Part shown: piece after piece, positions 7,075-17,050 of the stretch
Numbering within the stretch: the first letter of the stretch is position 1
How the letters are laid out: each line of letters opens with the position of its first letter
Source: CAZFOB01 sp964520325
GTDB lineage: Bacteria; Actinomycetota; JAICYB01
Length of the DNA: 64,000 nucleotides
Assembly: GCA_964520325.1 (NCBI GenBank)
Contig: CAZFOB010000009.1
Location: 62,001 to 126,000 of the forward strand
Reading direction: 5' to 3'
Notes under the pieces: generated by a model
What the model saw: the letters and a program-made list of their open reading frames with translations, nothing else
Database searches by the model: none
What the model was told of the DNA's origin: nothing
Translations under genes and position numbers: made by a program

Positions 7075-8501
7075 GTCTCCAAGTTCTCCTTGAGCCGGCC
7101 GAGGAAGCGCATCGCATCGACGCCGTCGAGTAAGCGGTGGTCCCAGGACATCGAAAGGAACGTCCGATGGCGCACGCCGAACAGATCGCCCACCGCCACC
7201 ACGCGCTTCTCGACGACCTCGGTCGACAGGATCGCGACATTGGGCTGGTTGATCACCGGAAGCGACATGTACGACCCGAACGGTCCGGGGTTGGTGATGG
7301 AGAAGGTCGAGCCGCCGACGTCGTCCGGATTCAACTTCTTCTCACGGGCGCGTTCGCCGAGGTCGCGGATCGCGCGCGCGAGACCGACGACGTTGAGCGC
7401 CTCGGCCCCCTTGACGACTGGGACGATCAGTCCATAGTCGGTCGCGACGGCGACGCCGAGATTGACGTAGTTGTGATACGTCGCCTCACTCAAGTCCTCG
7501 GACACACTCGCGTTCACCACGGGGAAGGCGAGCAGAGCGTCACACACCGCTCGTGAGATGAAGGGGAGATATGTAAGTGAGAAGCCCTCGCGTCTCTTGA
7601 ACTCCTCGCCGGCGGCCTCCCGGACTTTCGCGATCTCCTCCATGTCGACCTCGATCGCGTTCCATGCACGGGCCGAAGTCGCAAGCGAGGCGACCATATG
7701 CTCGGCGATCCGCTTGCGGATGTGCGTGAGCGGTTTGGCCTCGGTACGTCCGTCGCCGGCACCAGTGCGCACCGGTGGGGGTGCTGCGCGCTCGGTCTCA
7801 ACGGAAGCGGCCTTCTTGGCGTCGCCCGCCTTGCCTTTGTCGGAGGGCTTGCCTCCGTCGCCCCCCTTGCCTCCGTCGCCCGCCTTGCCCGCGTCAGAGG
7901 ACGGCGCGTCCTGCTCGACGAATGCGAGGACGTCCTCCTTTGTGACGCGTCCGCCGGCGCCGGTCCCACGCAGCTTCGAAACATCGACGTTGTGCTCGCG
8001 AGCCAATCGACGCACGAGTGGCGACAGCACTTGACCCTCCGGAGCATCCTGCGTTTTCGCCTGAGCGGGCTCGGGAGCCTTTTCGGGTTCCGTTTGAGGC
8101 TCCGGCTTGGACTCCGGTACGTCGGCTTGTTCCGGTGCGTCCGCTTGTTCCGGTGACTCGTCCTTTGCTTCCTCGTCCTTTGCTTCCTCGACCTTTTCGG
8201 CGACAGGTTCCGCAGAAGGCTCCTCGGACGGCGTCTCCTTCGCGGCAGCAGGCGCGCCGGAGCCGGCTTCCTCCACTTCGCAGAGGGCCGTACCGATCTC
8301 GACCGTCTCACCTTCGGGCACGAGGATCTTCGTGAGGGTGCCCGCGACCGGGGAAGGGATCTCGGTGTCGACCTTGTCGGTCGAGACCTCGACGAGCGGG
8401 TCATCGACGGCGACGGTATCGCCTTCTTTCTTCAGCCATGTGAGGATCGTGCCCTCGACGACAGACTCACCCATCTGCGGCATATCGACCTTCGTCGCCA
8501 T
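7050..8501 (-). CDS. sucB: 2-oxo acid dehydrogenase E2 (dihydrolipoamide acyltransferase)
   Basis: E2 core of a 2-oxo acid dehydrogenase complex, 483 residues. One lipoyl domain (residues 1-78, target lysine in STDKVDTEI) is followed by a long acidic Glu/Ala/Pro linker. Then come a peripheral-subunit-binding domain (LSPLVRRLAREHNVDVSKL), a Gly/Lys linker and the catalytic acyltransferase domain ending with the active site SWDHRLLDGVDAMRF. AAGGAG stands before the ATG. It follows lpd (E3) and precedes lipB and lipA, which modify it; M. tuberculosis likewise has dlaT close to lipB and lipA. No E1 gene is in view, so succinyl, acetyl or branched-chain specificity is inferred only; sucB is the most likely name. 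Confidence 0.9.
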   Translation of the reverse strand: MATKVDMPQMGESVVEGTILTWLKKEGDTVAVDDPLVEVSTDKVDTEIPSPVAGTLTKILVPEGETVEIGTALCEVEEAGSGAPAAAKETPSEEPSAEPVAEKVEEAKDEEAKDESPEQADAPEQADVPESKPEPQTEPEKAPEPAQAKTQDAPEGQVLSPLVRRLAREHNVDVSKLRGTGAGGRVTKEDVLAFVEQDAPSSDAGKAGDGGKGGDGGKPSDKGKAGDAKKAASVETERAAPPPVRTGAGDGRTEAKPLTHIRKRIAEHMVASLATSARAWNAIEVDMEEIAKVREAAGEEFKRREGFSLTYLPFISRAVCDALLAFPVVNASVSEDLSEATYHNYVNLGVAVATDYGLIVPVVKGAEALNVVGLARAIRDLGERAREKKLNPDDVGGSTFSITNPGPFGSYMSLPVINQPNVAILSTEVVEKRVVAVGDLFGVRHRTFLSMSWDHRLLDGVDAMRFLGRLKENLETWDFSHEV

Positions 8502-8514
8502 AACGAACTCCTTC

Positions 8515-8569
8515 TTGCGTTTGGCTTGCGTTTGGCTTGCGTTTGGCTTGCGTTTGGCTTACGTCTAGC
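8515..8569. repeat. 11-bp tandem repeat between lpd and the E2 gene
   Basis: TTGCGTTTGGC is repeated four times without change (8515-8558), followed by a degenerate fifth copy that contains the lpd-strand stop codon region. It ends right beside the E2 ribosome site. On the coding strand the repeat reads GCCAAACGCAA and forms the 5' leader of the E2 message. Confidence 0.9.
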
Positions 8570-9983
8570 CGTGCAGCGGTTTTCCGATCGCCTCGAGCGC
8601 GGCTTCGCCGATGACCTCGGACAGGGTCGGGTGTGGATGGACGAACGCAGCCACTTCAGCCGGCATCGCTTCCCAGCCGACGGTGAGCAGACACTCGGCA
8701 AGGAGCTCGGTGACGCGGGGGCCGATGAGGTGCATGCCCAAGATCGTCCCGGGGGCTGGGCCGTCTTTCGCCGCCACGATCTTCGCGAAGCCTCTTGCCG
8801 CGTGGATCATCTGTGCTCTTGCGTTCCCCGCGAAAGAGTGTTTGGTCACAACAACGTCGTAGCCCTTCTCCTTCGCCTGAGCCTCGGTGTAGCCGACGGA
8901 AGCCACTTCGGGAGAGCAATAGGTCGCGTGCGGGACGCTGCGCGAGAAGTCGACGGCGATCGGCGATCCACCAGCGATCCGTTCCGCGGTGGCCATGCCC
9001 ATGCCGAACGCGACGTGCGCGAGCTGCGGCGTGCCGGCCGTGCAGTCGCCGATCGACCACACGCCTGCCTCGCCTGCCTCCCCATTTGGCGCCGCACAGT
9101 TCTGCTCGTCGATGACGATGTAGCCCCGGTCGGTTTTCACGCCCCATCGCTCGAGGTCGAGTCCGTCTGTTGCCGGACCGCGCCCGACCGCGACGAGCAC
9201 CGTGTCGACCTCCAGTTCTTGCGTCTTGTTGCCCTTCGAAACCGTGAGCTTTACGCCCCCGTCGCGCTTGTCGACGTCCTCGACCTTGGCGCCGGCCATC
9301 GTGACGATGCCGCGGCGCTTGAACTGCGCAGCGAGTTCTTTGGACAGGTCGGCGTCCTCCAGAGGAATGATGCGATCGAGCGCTTCGATCACAGTGACGT
9401 CGGCGCCGAAAGAGCGGTAGATCGAAGCGAACTCGACGCCGACGGCGCCGGCTCCGATCACGGCGATCTTCTGCGGAAAGGTCTCGCTCGTCAGTGCCTC
9501 GTCCGACGTGATGATCCGCTCGCCGTCTGGGTCGAGGCCCGGGATCGAGCGTGCGAATGAGCCCGGGGCAAGGATCACGTTCTTCCCGGTGACCGTTTGC
9601 CCGTCGACATCGATCGTGCCCCGCTCGGCGAGCGTTCCGTTGCCCTCGAACACGTCGATCTTCCGAGCTTTGATCACGGCTTGCAGACCCGCGTGGAGCT
9701 TCTTGATCGGTTCGTTCTTGGACGACTGGACCTTGGCCCAGTCGAACGCGGGATCACCGACCGTGATGCCGACCGATCCGGCATCGCCGATGGCGTCCAT
9801 GACCTCGGAGGCGTGAAGGAGCGCCTTGGTCGGGATACAGCCGCGGTGCAGACAGGTCCCGCCGACCTTGTCGCGCTCGACGATCGCGGTCTTCAGTCCG
9901 AGGAGCGCGGCACGAAGTGCGAAGGCGTAGCCGGCCGGGCCTCCGCCCAGGACAACGGCGTCGTAGGTGGTGAGCTCCGCCAT
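8565..9983 (-). CDS. lpd: dihydrolipoamide dehydrogenase (E3)
   Basis: FAD-dependent disulfide oxidoreductase that reoxidises the lipoyl groups of E2. 472 residues, typical. The FAD-binding GGGPAGYAFA motif is followed by the redox-active disulfide GGTCLHRGCIP (Cys44, Cys49). Next are the NAD-binding GAGAVGVEFASI and the C-terminal dimer interface with the catalytic His-Glu pair in HPHPTLSE. It is first in the lpd-sucB-lipB-lipA group. The ATG has no ribosome site, but a TAGACT box sits 8 nt upstream, overlapping the putA stop, which indicates a leaderless transcript. Confidence 0.97.
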   Translation of the reverse strand: MAELTTYDAVVLGGGPAGYAFALRAALLGLKTAIVERDKVGGTCLHRGCIPTKALLHASEVMDAIGDAGSVGITVGDPAFDWAKVQSSKNEPIKKLHAGLQAVIKARKIDVFEGNGTLAERGTIDVDGQTVTGKNVILAPGSFARSIPGLDPDGERIITSDEALTSETFPQKIAVIGAGAVGVEFASIYRSFGADVTVIEALDRIIPLEDADLSKELAAQFKRRGIVTMAGAKVEDVDKRDGGVKLTVSKGNKTQELEVDTVLVAVGRGPATDGLDLERWGVKTDRGYIVIDEQNCAAPNGEAGEAGVWSIGDCTAGTPQLAHVAFGMGMATAERIAGGSPIAVDFSRSVPHATYCSPEVASVGYTEAQAKEKGYDVVVTKHSFAGNARAQMIHAARGFAKIVAAKDGPAPGTILGMHLIGPRVTELLAECLLTVGWEAMPAEVAAFVHPHPTLSEVIGEAALEAIGKPLHG

Positions 9984-9991
9984 GAGGAGCC

Positions 9992-9997
9992 AGTCTA
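9992..9997 (-). promoter_or_regulatory. -10 box TAGACT, leaderless start of lpd
   Basis: TAGACT on the minus strand, 8 nt before the lpd ATG, with no Shine-Dalgarno sequence between. The box overlaps the putA stop region. Confidence 0.5.
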
Positions 9998-12900
9998 TCC
10001 ACGCTGGTCGCGAGGGCTATCGGGAGATCTAGGCGGGCGCTCCGGCGACGGCGCGAAGCCCTGCCGCACAGTGTTCTCCGTCACGACGCCGGGTTCGACG
10101 AACTGCAACAGATAGTCGGGGCCGCCGGCCTTGCCGCCGACGCCGGACAATCGGTGTCCGCCGAACGGCTGGCGACCGACGAGAGCGCCCGTCGTCCCGC
10201 GGTTGATGTACAGGTTGCCAACGTCGAATCGCCGCGCGGCTTCGTTGATCCGGTGCGGAGACCGCGAGAAGACGGCTCCGGTCAGCGCGTAGTCGGTGTC
10301 GTTGGCAAGTGCGAGCGCGTGATCGAAGTCGTCGGCTTTGATGCAGGTGAGCAGGGGGCCGAAGACCTCCTCCGTCGCGACGCGTTTGGCCGGATCGTCC
10401 ACGATGACCACTGTCGGTCCGACGAACCAGCCCCGCGAAGGAACGTCCGTTCGAGCGAGCACGACGTCGCCTTCGGTCGCTGCGAGCTCGACGTATCCGC
10501 GGACGCGTGCGAACGCATCCTCGTCGATGAGCGGCCCGACGACGGTGCGCTGTTCGGAAGCGTGGCCCACGGGAAGCACCTGCGCAGCGCCGACGACGCG
10601 TTCGACGAGCTCGTCGAACATCGGTCCGATCCCGATGAGACGCGACGCGGCCGAGCACTTCTGTCCGGCGTAGGCGAACGCGCTCTTGACGATCGCTGGA
10701 ACTGCGACGTCGAGATCCGCGTCGGTGTCGACGATGACGGCGTTCTTCCCGCCCATCTCGGCGACGACGTGCTTCACGTGGCGCTGCCCGTCGCGGTGGA
10801 TCGCAGCCTGTTCGATGATCTGCAAGCCGACCGCTCGCGAACCGGTGAACGCGACGAACGTCACGTCTTTATGCGCAACGAGCGCGGCTCCGACCTCTTC
10901 TCCGAGCCCCGGAAGGAACGCGAGCGCGCCGGCCGGCGTGCCTGCCTCCAACAGGACATCGACGAGGCAGGAACCGACACCGGGCGTCTGCTCGGCAGGC
11001 TTGAAGAGCACGCAGTTGCCGGTGACGAGCGCCGCGGTGACCATGCCCGCTGGGATCGCGAGGGGGAAGTTCCACGGGGCGATCACTGCGCCGATCCCTC
11101 GTGCCCTGTAGCGATACGAGTTCGTCTCACCGGCCGGACTGAGCAGCGGCGACCGGTCACGGAGCGCCAGAGCCTGACGGCCGTAGTACTCACAGAAGTC
11201 GATCGCTTCGGCGACATCGGCGTCAGCGTCGTTCCACGGCTTGCCGGCCTCGAAGCAGATGAGCGACGCAAGCTTCGCGCGGCGCCGCCGCATGACCGCC
11301 GCGGCGTCGAAGAGCACGCGAGCACGAGCCTCGACCGGTGCGTCGCGCCACGCCGGTAACGCCGTCCGCGCGGCCTCGATCGCGCGCTCGACGTCGGCAG
11401 CGCAAGCCCGCGCCGACCGGCACACGATCCGAGCCGGTGAACCGGGATCGACCGAGATGATCTCGCGATCGGTGCCAACAGTGTCGCCGCCGATCACGAG
11501 CGGCGCATGCAACGGGAACGTGTCCGGCGCCGCAACGATCGCATCCGCCATCGCCTCGCGGATCTCAGGTCGGCGGAACTCCGACGGCGGCTCGTTTGCG
11601 AAGGGACCCGGACCATCGACACTTGTCGTATGTCCCGGTTCGCGACTCTCGATACCGACGTCGGGCACCGGTGGGCGCATCAGCTCGCGAAGGCCCTTGC
11701 CTTCGCCGAACCGTTGGCGCACGAACGATTCGTTCGCGGTGTTCTCGAGCAGCCGACGCACGAGGTACGCCATGCCCGGCACGAGCTCGCCAACCGGTGC
11801 GTACGTCCGCACGCGATACGACAGGTTGCGAAGGCCGACGTGCACTGGCTCGGCCATGCCGTACAGAAGCTGAAACTCGATGGCGCTCATCGGAAGTCCG
11901 ACCGACGCGGCGTACGCGATCGCGACGGAGATCGACCTGAGGTTGTGGCTGGCGATGATCGGGCGCACGTCGCCCGCCCTGTCGATCAGCAGCTGCGTGC
12001 AACGCTCGAAGTTGGCGTCGGTCGATCCCTTCGATGTGAACACCGGAACGACCCAGCCCTCTTGGGAAGCCTCGATCGTCTCGGCGTCCCAGTACGCACC
12101 CTTGACGAGCCTGACCTGGAGCGGCTCGGCTAACGTGTCGCGCGACCAGTCGGCTAAAGCAGCAAGATCCTCGTACGCGTCCTTCAGGTAGGCCTGGACG
12201 ACAACGCCGAGACGCGGACCGTCTCCGAACTCTGATCCGATGCGACGCAGGAGCGCGAGTGTTGACTCCTTCACGTCGTAGCTCTCCATGTCGACGTGCA
12301 CCGTGGCGCCCAGCGCTTTCGCGCGCTCGAGCGTCGCACGCGATCTGTTGACGACCTCCTCGATCCCTTCTTGTTCGGTCATCGCCGAGAAGCGAGGGGA
12401 CAGTGCGGTCGGCTTGACCGAGATATTGACGCGCCCGAGCTCACCCCACGGATCTCTCTCGAGGAGCGGGCGAGACGGCCAGAGAGACGACACGCGCGAT
12501 AGCTCCTCGAGCGTCTCGCGAACGCGAAGGGCATAGCGGTCGGCTTCGTCCGCGGTCACGGTCTTCTCGCCGAGGACGTCAACCGTGCACGCCTCCCCCG
12601 CTTCCCAGAGCTCGCGCAGTCGCGGTGCCGCATCGGTCGCCGACGACCCGGCGATGAACTGCTTCGCCATCCGCTTGATGGCCGCGCGCGCAACCAACGT
12701 CGTCAAACGGTCGGATCCTGGGAGATGATGGGAGACGCGCCTCGCAAGGTCGAAGAGTCGCGGTGCCCCGGTGTCGGTGAAGTACTCGTCAACGTGGCGC
12801 TGCACGTCGGTGTCGTCGGTCGTCTGCGGGAAGACGTCCACGAACCGGAAGAGCTGTGTCTTGAACGATGCACTCGACATCGCGACGTCGAGCATCTTGT

Positions 12901-13015
12901 CGAGGATGAAGGCAGACACCGCCGACCGGCGGGATCCGGCCTGTGAGATCTCTTGGGCGACGGCGAAGACGCGCCTCTCGAGCTCGACGTCCTGTGAGGG
13001 TGTTGACCCCTTCAT
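9995..13015 (-). CDS. putA: bifunctional proline dehydrogenase / P5C dehydrogenase
   Basis: Oxidises proline to glutamate through pyrroline-5-carboxylate. 1006 residues with two modules. The proline dehydrogenase barrel spans about 150-440 (FAD/proline site VHVDMESYDVKE, LVKGAYWD, ASHNLRSI and the YRVRTYAPVGEL arginines). The aldehyde dehydrogenase spans about 510-985 (PWNFPLAIPAGM, FTGSRAVG, catalytic Glu in EMGGKNAV and Cys in AGQKCSAASRLIG). There is no N-terminal DNA-binding domain, so unlike E. coli PutA it is not its own repressor. It is divergent from fumC across 133 bases. No proline permease or regulator is adjacent. Confidence 0.96.
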   Translation of the reverse strand: MKGSTPSQDVELERRVFAVAQEISQAGSRRSAVSAFILDKMLDVAMSSASFKTQLFRFVDVFPQTTDDTDVQRHVDEYFTDTGAPRLFDLARRVSHHLPGSDRLTTLVARAAIKRMAKQFIAGSSATDAAPRLRELWEAGEACTVDVLGEKTVTADEADRYALRVRETLEELSRVSSLWPSRPLLERDPWGELGRVNISVKPTALSPRFSAMTEQEGIEEVVNRSRATLERAKALGATVHVDMESYDVKESTLALLRRIGSEFGDGPRLGVVVQAYLKDAYEDLAALADWSRDTLAEPLQVRLVKGAYWDAETIEASQEGWVVPVFTSKGSTDANFERCTQLLIDRAGDVRPIIASHNLRSISVAIAYAASVGLPMSAIEFQLLYGMAEPVHVGLRNLSYRVRTYAPVGELVPGMAYLVRRLLENTANESFVRQRFGEGKGLRELMRPPVPDVGIESREPGHTTSVDGPGPFANEPPSEFRRPEIREAMADAIVAAPDTFPLHAPLVIGGDTVGTDREIISVDPGSPARIVCRSARACAADVERAIEAARTALPAWRDAPVEARARVLFDAAAVMRRRRAKLASLICFEAGKPWNDADADVAEAIDFCEYYGRQALALRDRSPLLSPAGETNSYRYRARGIGAVIAPWNFPLAIPAGMVTAALVTGNCVLFKPAEQTPGVGSCLVDVLLEAGTPAGALAFLPGLGEEVGAALVAHKDVTFVAFTGSRAVGLQIIEQAAIHRDGQRHVKHVVAEMGGKNAVIVDTDADLDVAVPAIVKSAFAYAGQKCSAASRLIGIGPMFDELVERVVGAAQVLPVGHASEQRTVVGPLIDEDAFARVRGYVELAATEGDVVLARTDVPSRGWFVGPTVVIVDDPAKRVATEEVFGPLLTCIKADDFDHALALANDTDYALTGAVFSRSPHRINEAARRFDVGNLYINRGTTGALVGRQPFGGHRLSGVGGKAGGPDYLLQFVEPGVVTENTVRQGFAPSPERPPRSPDSPRDQRG

Positions 13016-13148
13016 GTGATGCGGAGTGTCCGTTCGCCGTGTCCGGCACTCATCTTCTCAACTCTGGCCAACTCTGACGGCGAGCTGGGCTGGATTCACA
13101 CCGGCGCCGATGAGGCATGCTGAGAGTGTTCACGAAGAAGGAGGCGCA
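13016..13148. promoter_or_regulatory. putA-fumC divergent intergenic region
   Basis: This region must hold both promoters. A 10-bp direct repeat (CAACTCTGGC then CAACTCTGAC) lies near 13060-13079 and could bind a regulator. I could not place -35/-10 boxes with confidence. Confidence 0.35.
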
Positions 13149-14552
13149 TTGAGCGACGATCTTCGCATCGAGAAGGACACCATGGGCGAGGTCAAGGTCC
13201 CTGCTCATGCCTATTGGGGCGCATCGACGCAGCGCGCCGTCGAGAACTTCCCGATCTCGGGACTCACCTTCCCGGCGCCTTTCATACGGGCGCTGGCGCT
13301 CATCAAGGGCGCAGCAGCCGAGGTGAACGCCGATCTCGGCCACATCGACGACAAGATCGCCAAGCTCATCGCGGAGGCCGCCAAGCGAGTCGCCGATGGA
13401 GAGTTCGACGACCACTTCCCCATCGACATCTTCCAAACCGGCTCCGGGACGTCCACCAACACCAACGCCAACGAGGTCATCGCCAACGTCGCGAACGAAG
13501 CTGCGGGGTCGGAGCTTGCTTCGAAGTCGCCGGTTCACCCCAATGACCACGTGAACTTCGGGCAGTCGTCCAACGACGTGATCCCCTCGACGATCCACGT
13601 CGCGGCGCTGGAAGGGATCGTCCACGACCTCATCCCTGCCCTCGAGCGGTTGAAGTCGTCGCTTGCCAAGAAGGCCGGCGAGTTCGCCGGCGTTGTGAAG
13701 ACGGGACGTACGCACCTCATGGACGCAACCCCCGTCACGCTCGGCCAGGAATTCGGCGGCTACGCCCGGCAGATCGAGCTCGGGATCGAGCGCATCAAGT
13801 CCGCCGTCCCACGACTTGGGGAGCTCGCGCTCGGCGGCACCGCGGTCGGTACCGGACTCAACACCGACCCGAGGTTCGCGTCCGCGGTGATCGCGAAGGT
13901 CGCAGAAGCGACGAGGCTCGAGCTGAGCGAAGCGACGAACCATTTCGAGGCACAGGGCGCACAGGACGCAGCGGTCGAGATGTCGGGAGCCTTGAAAACG
14001 GTCGCGGTGTCGTTCGTCAAGATCAGCAACGACCTGCGCTGGATGAACTCCGGCCCCCGCGGGGGCCTCGGTGAGATCAGGCTCCCCGACCTGCAGCCGG
14101 GGAGCTCCATCATGCCGGGCAAGGTCAACCCGGTGATCCCCGAGGTCGCCGTGCAGGTGGCCGGACAGGTCATCGGCGGCGACGCCGCGATCACGTTCGC
14201 AGCTTCGACGGGAAACTTCGAGCTCAACGTCGCGCTTCCGCTCATCGCGCACAATCTGCTCACGTCGTCCGCACTCTTGGCGACCACCGCGAACGCACTC
14301 GTGGACAAGTGCATCGAGCAGATCGAAGCCAACACCGAGCACGTCCGCGCCATCGTCGAGCGAGGCGACATCATCTCGACCGCACTGAATCCGCTTCTCG
14401 GGTACGAGAAGGTCGCGGAGCTGGTGAAAGAAGCGCGAAAGACGGACACGACGATCCGTGACATCGCTCTGAAAAAGAAGCTCCTGACCGAAGAGGAGCT
14501 GGACATGGCGCTCGATGTGGAAAAGCTCACGCGCGGAGGTCTCGGCAAGTGA
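13149..14552 (+). CDS. fumC: class II fumarate hydratase
   Basis: Interconverts fumarate and malate in the TCA cycle. 467 residues from a TTG at 13149, chosen because AAGGAGG lies 4 nt upstream and the protein then begins LSDDLRIEKDTMGEVKVPA, close to other FumC proteins; an open frame extends further 5' without similarity. Motifs: YWGASTQRA, QTGSGTSTNTNANEV, the catalytic histidine region GRTHLMDATPVTLGQE and the lyase signature GSSIMPGKVNP. The stop overlaps the next GTG (GTGA), so pepN is on the same transcript. Confidence 0.97.
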   Translation: MSDDLRIEKDTMGEVKVPAHAYWGASTQRAVENFPISGLTFPAPFIRALALIKGAAAEVNADLGHIDDKIAKLIAEAAKRVADGEFDDHFPIDIFQTGSGTSTNTNANEVIANVANEAAGSELASKSPVHPNDHVNFGQSSNDVIPSTIHVAALEGIVHDLIPALERLKSSLAKKAGEFAGVVKTGRTHLMDATPVTLGQEFGGYARQIELGIERIKSAVPRLGELALGGTAVGTGLNTDPRFASAVIAKVAEATRLELSEATNHFEAQGAQDAAVEMSGALKTVAVSFVKISNDLRWMNSGPRGGLGEIRLPDLQPGSSIMPGKVNPVIPEVAVQVAGQVIGGDAAITFAASTGNFELNVALPLIAHNLLTSSALLATTANALVDKCIEQIEANTEHVRAIVERGDIISTALNPLLGYEKVAELVKEARKTDTTIRDIALKKKLLTEEELDMALDVEKLTRGGLGK

Positions 14553-17050
14553 CCACCGCCGGGAAAGACAACCTCACGAGGGACGAAGCGCAACAACGCG
14601 CGCGGATCCTCGGTGACGTCACCTACGAGATCGCGCTGAACCTGCGCGGCGGTGCGATCACCTTCGATTCAGAGACCGTCGTGAGGTTCTCGTGTACCGA
14701 GCCTGGAGCATCGACGTTCATCGATCTCGATGCGGTCGAAGTCAGCGAGGCCGTTCTCAATGGACGCACGCTCAACGTCCACGACACGCCGGACGGCCGC
14801 ATCGCGCTCGACTCGCTCGAGACCTCGAACGAACTCGTCGTCAAAGCCACGCTCGAGTACTCACGAACGGGTACCGGTCTTCACCGCACCGTCGATCCCG
14901 TCGACAAGGAGGCCTACACCTACACCCAGTTCGAACCCTTCGATGCGCACCGGGTCTTCGCCTGCTTCGACCAGCCCGACCTGAAGGCGACGTTCGCCTT
15001 CGACGTCGAGGTGCCGGAAGGGTGGGTCGTGATCTCGAACACGCGTCCGACGGTCAAACCGACCGACGGCTCGGCGGGACACTGGGTCTTCGGCCCCACG
15101 CCGGTGATGTCGACGTATCTGGGCGCGATCTGTGCGGGCCCTTACGTCGGCACAACCGACAAGTACAACAACATCGAGCTCGGCTGGTGGTGCCGCAAGT
15201 CGCTCGAGAAGTACATGGATAGCGACGAGCTCTTCGAGATGACGAAAGCCGGCTTCGCATTCTTCGAGAAGGAGTTCGACTACCCGTACATGACCGGCTC
15301 GTACGACCAGGTCTTCTGTCCGGAGTACAAGTTCGGAGCGATGGAGAACCTCGGGTGCGTGACGTACAGCGAGCGGATGATCTTCCGCTCGAAAGTCACA
15401 GAGGCCGAGCGCGAACGGCGGGCCGAGGTGATCCTCCACGAGATGTCGCACATGTGGTTCGGCGACCTCGTGACGATGCGTTGGTGGAATGACCTGTGGC
15501 TGAACGAGAGCTTCGCGACCTACATGGCCTACCTCGCAAAAGAGCGCGCGACGCGCTTCACGAATTCGTGGGTCAGTTTCGCCAGCGACGAGAAGACGTG
15601 GGCGAACCGTCAGGACCAGCTTCCGACCACGCACCCGATCGTTGCCGACATCCCCGACGTCCATGCGACGCATCTCAATTTCGACGGCATCACCTACGCG
15701 AAAGGCGCGTCGGTGCTCAAGCAGCTCGTGGCGTGGGTTGGTGAGGACGCGTTCTTCCGTGGCTTGCGCCGGTACTTCAAGACCCACGCATGGGGAAACA
15801 CCGAGCTACCCGATTTCCTCGAACCGCTCGCGCAGGAATCGGGACGGGACCTCGGGACATGGTCGAAGGAGTGGCTCGAGACGGCCGGAGTGAACTCGAT
15901 CAGGGTCGACGGCAACACGGTCGTTCAGACGGCGACCGCGGAGTTCCCGACGATCCGGTCGCATCGGATGGCGATCGGTCTCTTCGACCACAAGCACGGC
16001 GAACTCGAGCTCCGGCGCGAGATCGAGCTCGACGTCGTCGGTGACCGCACAGAGGTCAAGGAGCTCGCGGACGAGGCGCCGGCCGATCTCGTCCTCCCCA
16101 ACCACCGAGACCTCGCGTACGCGAAGATCCGCTTCGACGAGCGGTCGTTGCAGACACTGACCGATCGATTGCGGGATCTGCGGGACCCCCTCGCACGCAC
16201 GTTGTGCTGGGGTGCGATCTACGACATGTTGCGCGACGCGGAGCTCGGGGCCTGCCGCCACAACGCGATCATCCTCAACAACATCGACGGCGAGGACGAC
16301 ATCGGCGTCGTCCGCGACCTAATCGGAAGCGTCAATAGTGCGATCTCGATCTACGGCGCACCGGCCAACCGCGATAGCGGCCGCGACGCGCTCTGCGCGA
16401 AGGCCCGTACCGAGATGCTTGCGGGGCAGCCCGGTTCTGATCTCCAGCTCGTGTGGACGCGTGCGTACATCCATTCGGTTCGTCTGGGCGACGACCTCGG
16501 ATTCGTCAGGGGCCTTCTCGACGGTTCACAGACGATCGACGGCATCGAGATCGACACCGATCTGCGCTGGCTGATCGTCCACGCCCTCGCCGGCAGCGGC
16601 ACGCCGGCCGACGACCTCATCTCAGCCGAGCACGAACGCGACCCGACCGACGAGGGCGAACGTCACGCGACCGCCGCGCGCGCGTCGCGTCCTACGCCCG
16701 AGGCGAAGGCCGAAGCGTGGGCCAACGCCTCGGACGATCCAGAGATCACCCTTGCGATGCTGCGGGCCGTTGCAGGTGCGTTCCAGGACCCCGAGCGAGA
16801 AGAACTGCTCGAGGGGTACGTCGACCGGTATTTCGACGAGGTGCTCGGCTTCTGGGGGAAACGTGAGTTCGATCTCGGGATCGCGTTCGCCCGCGGCATG
16901 TACCCACGCACCTACACGCAGGACGTCGTCGAGAAGACCGACGTCCTGCTCGGCGATCCCGAGCTCCCGACGCCGGTGCGACGGCTGCTGATCGAAGCCC
17001 AGGACGACACCAAGCGCGCCATCCGCGCGCGCGCCGTCGATTCGGCTTAG
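14549..17050 (+). CDS. pepN: aminopeptidase N (M1 family)
   Basis: Zinc metallo-aminopeptidase, 833 residues, typical for actinobacterial PepN. The exopeptidase motif FGAMENLG precedes the zinc site HEMSH (His297, Glu298, His301), with the third ligand Glu320 in NESFATY. The long C-terminal helical domain (ERAP1_C type) is present. The N-terminal region supplies the beta saddle domain. It starts at GTG overlapping the fumC stop and ends overlapping the convergent cyclase gene by four bases. Cytoplasmic; no signal peptide. Confidence 0.95.
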   Translation: MTTAGKDNLTRDEAQQRARILGDVTYEIALNLRGGAITFDSETVVRFSCTEPGASTFIDLDAVEVSEAVLNGRTLNVHDTPDGRIALDSLETSNELVVKATLEYSRTGTGLHRTVDPVDKEAYTYTQFEPFDAHRVFACFDQPDLKATFAFDVEVPEGWVVISNTRPTVKPTDGSAGHWVFGPTPVMSTYLGAICAGPYVGTTDKYNNIELGWWCRKSLEKYMDSDELFEMTKAGFAFFEKEFDYPYMTGSYDQVFCPEYKFGAMENLGCVTYSERMIFRSKVTEAERERRAEVILHEMSHMWFGDLVTMRWWNDLWLNESFATYMAYLAKERATRFTNSWVSFASDEKTWANRQDQLPTTHPIVADIPDVHATHLNFDGITYAKGASVLKQLVAWVGEDAFFRGLRRYFKTHAWGNTELPDFLEPLAQESGRDLGTWSKEWLETAGVNSIRVDGNTVVQTATAEFPTIRSHRMAIGLFDHKHGELELRREIELDVVGDRTEVKELADEAPADLVLPNHRDLAYAKIRFDERSLQTLTDRLRDLRDPLARTLCWGAIYDMLRDAELGACRHNAIILNNIDGEDDIGVVRDLIGSVNSAISIYGAPANRDSGRDALCAKARTEMLAGQPGSDLQLVWTRAYIHSVRLGDDLGFVRGLLDGSQTIDGIEIDTDLRWLIVHALAGSGTPADDLISAEHERDPTDEGERHATAARASRPTPEAKAEAWANASDDPEITLAMLRAVAGAFQDPEREELLEGYVDRYFDEVLGFWGKREFDLGIAFARGMYPRTYTQDVVEKTDVLLGDPELPTPVRRLLIEAQDDTKRAIRARAVDSA

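Noticed and set aside
8515..8569. Tandem array considered as CRISPR
   Set aside because: Units are 11 bp without spacers; no cas genes anywhere in the window.
13026..13148. N-terminal extension of FumC
   Set aside because: Sequence before TTG 13149 has no FumC similarity, while AAGGAGG stands directly before the TTG.
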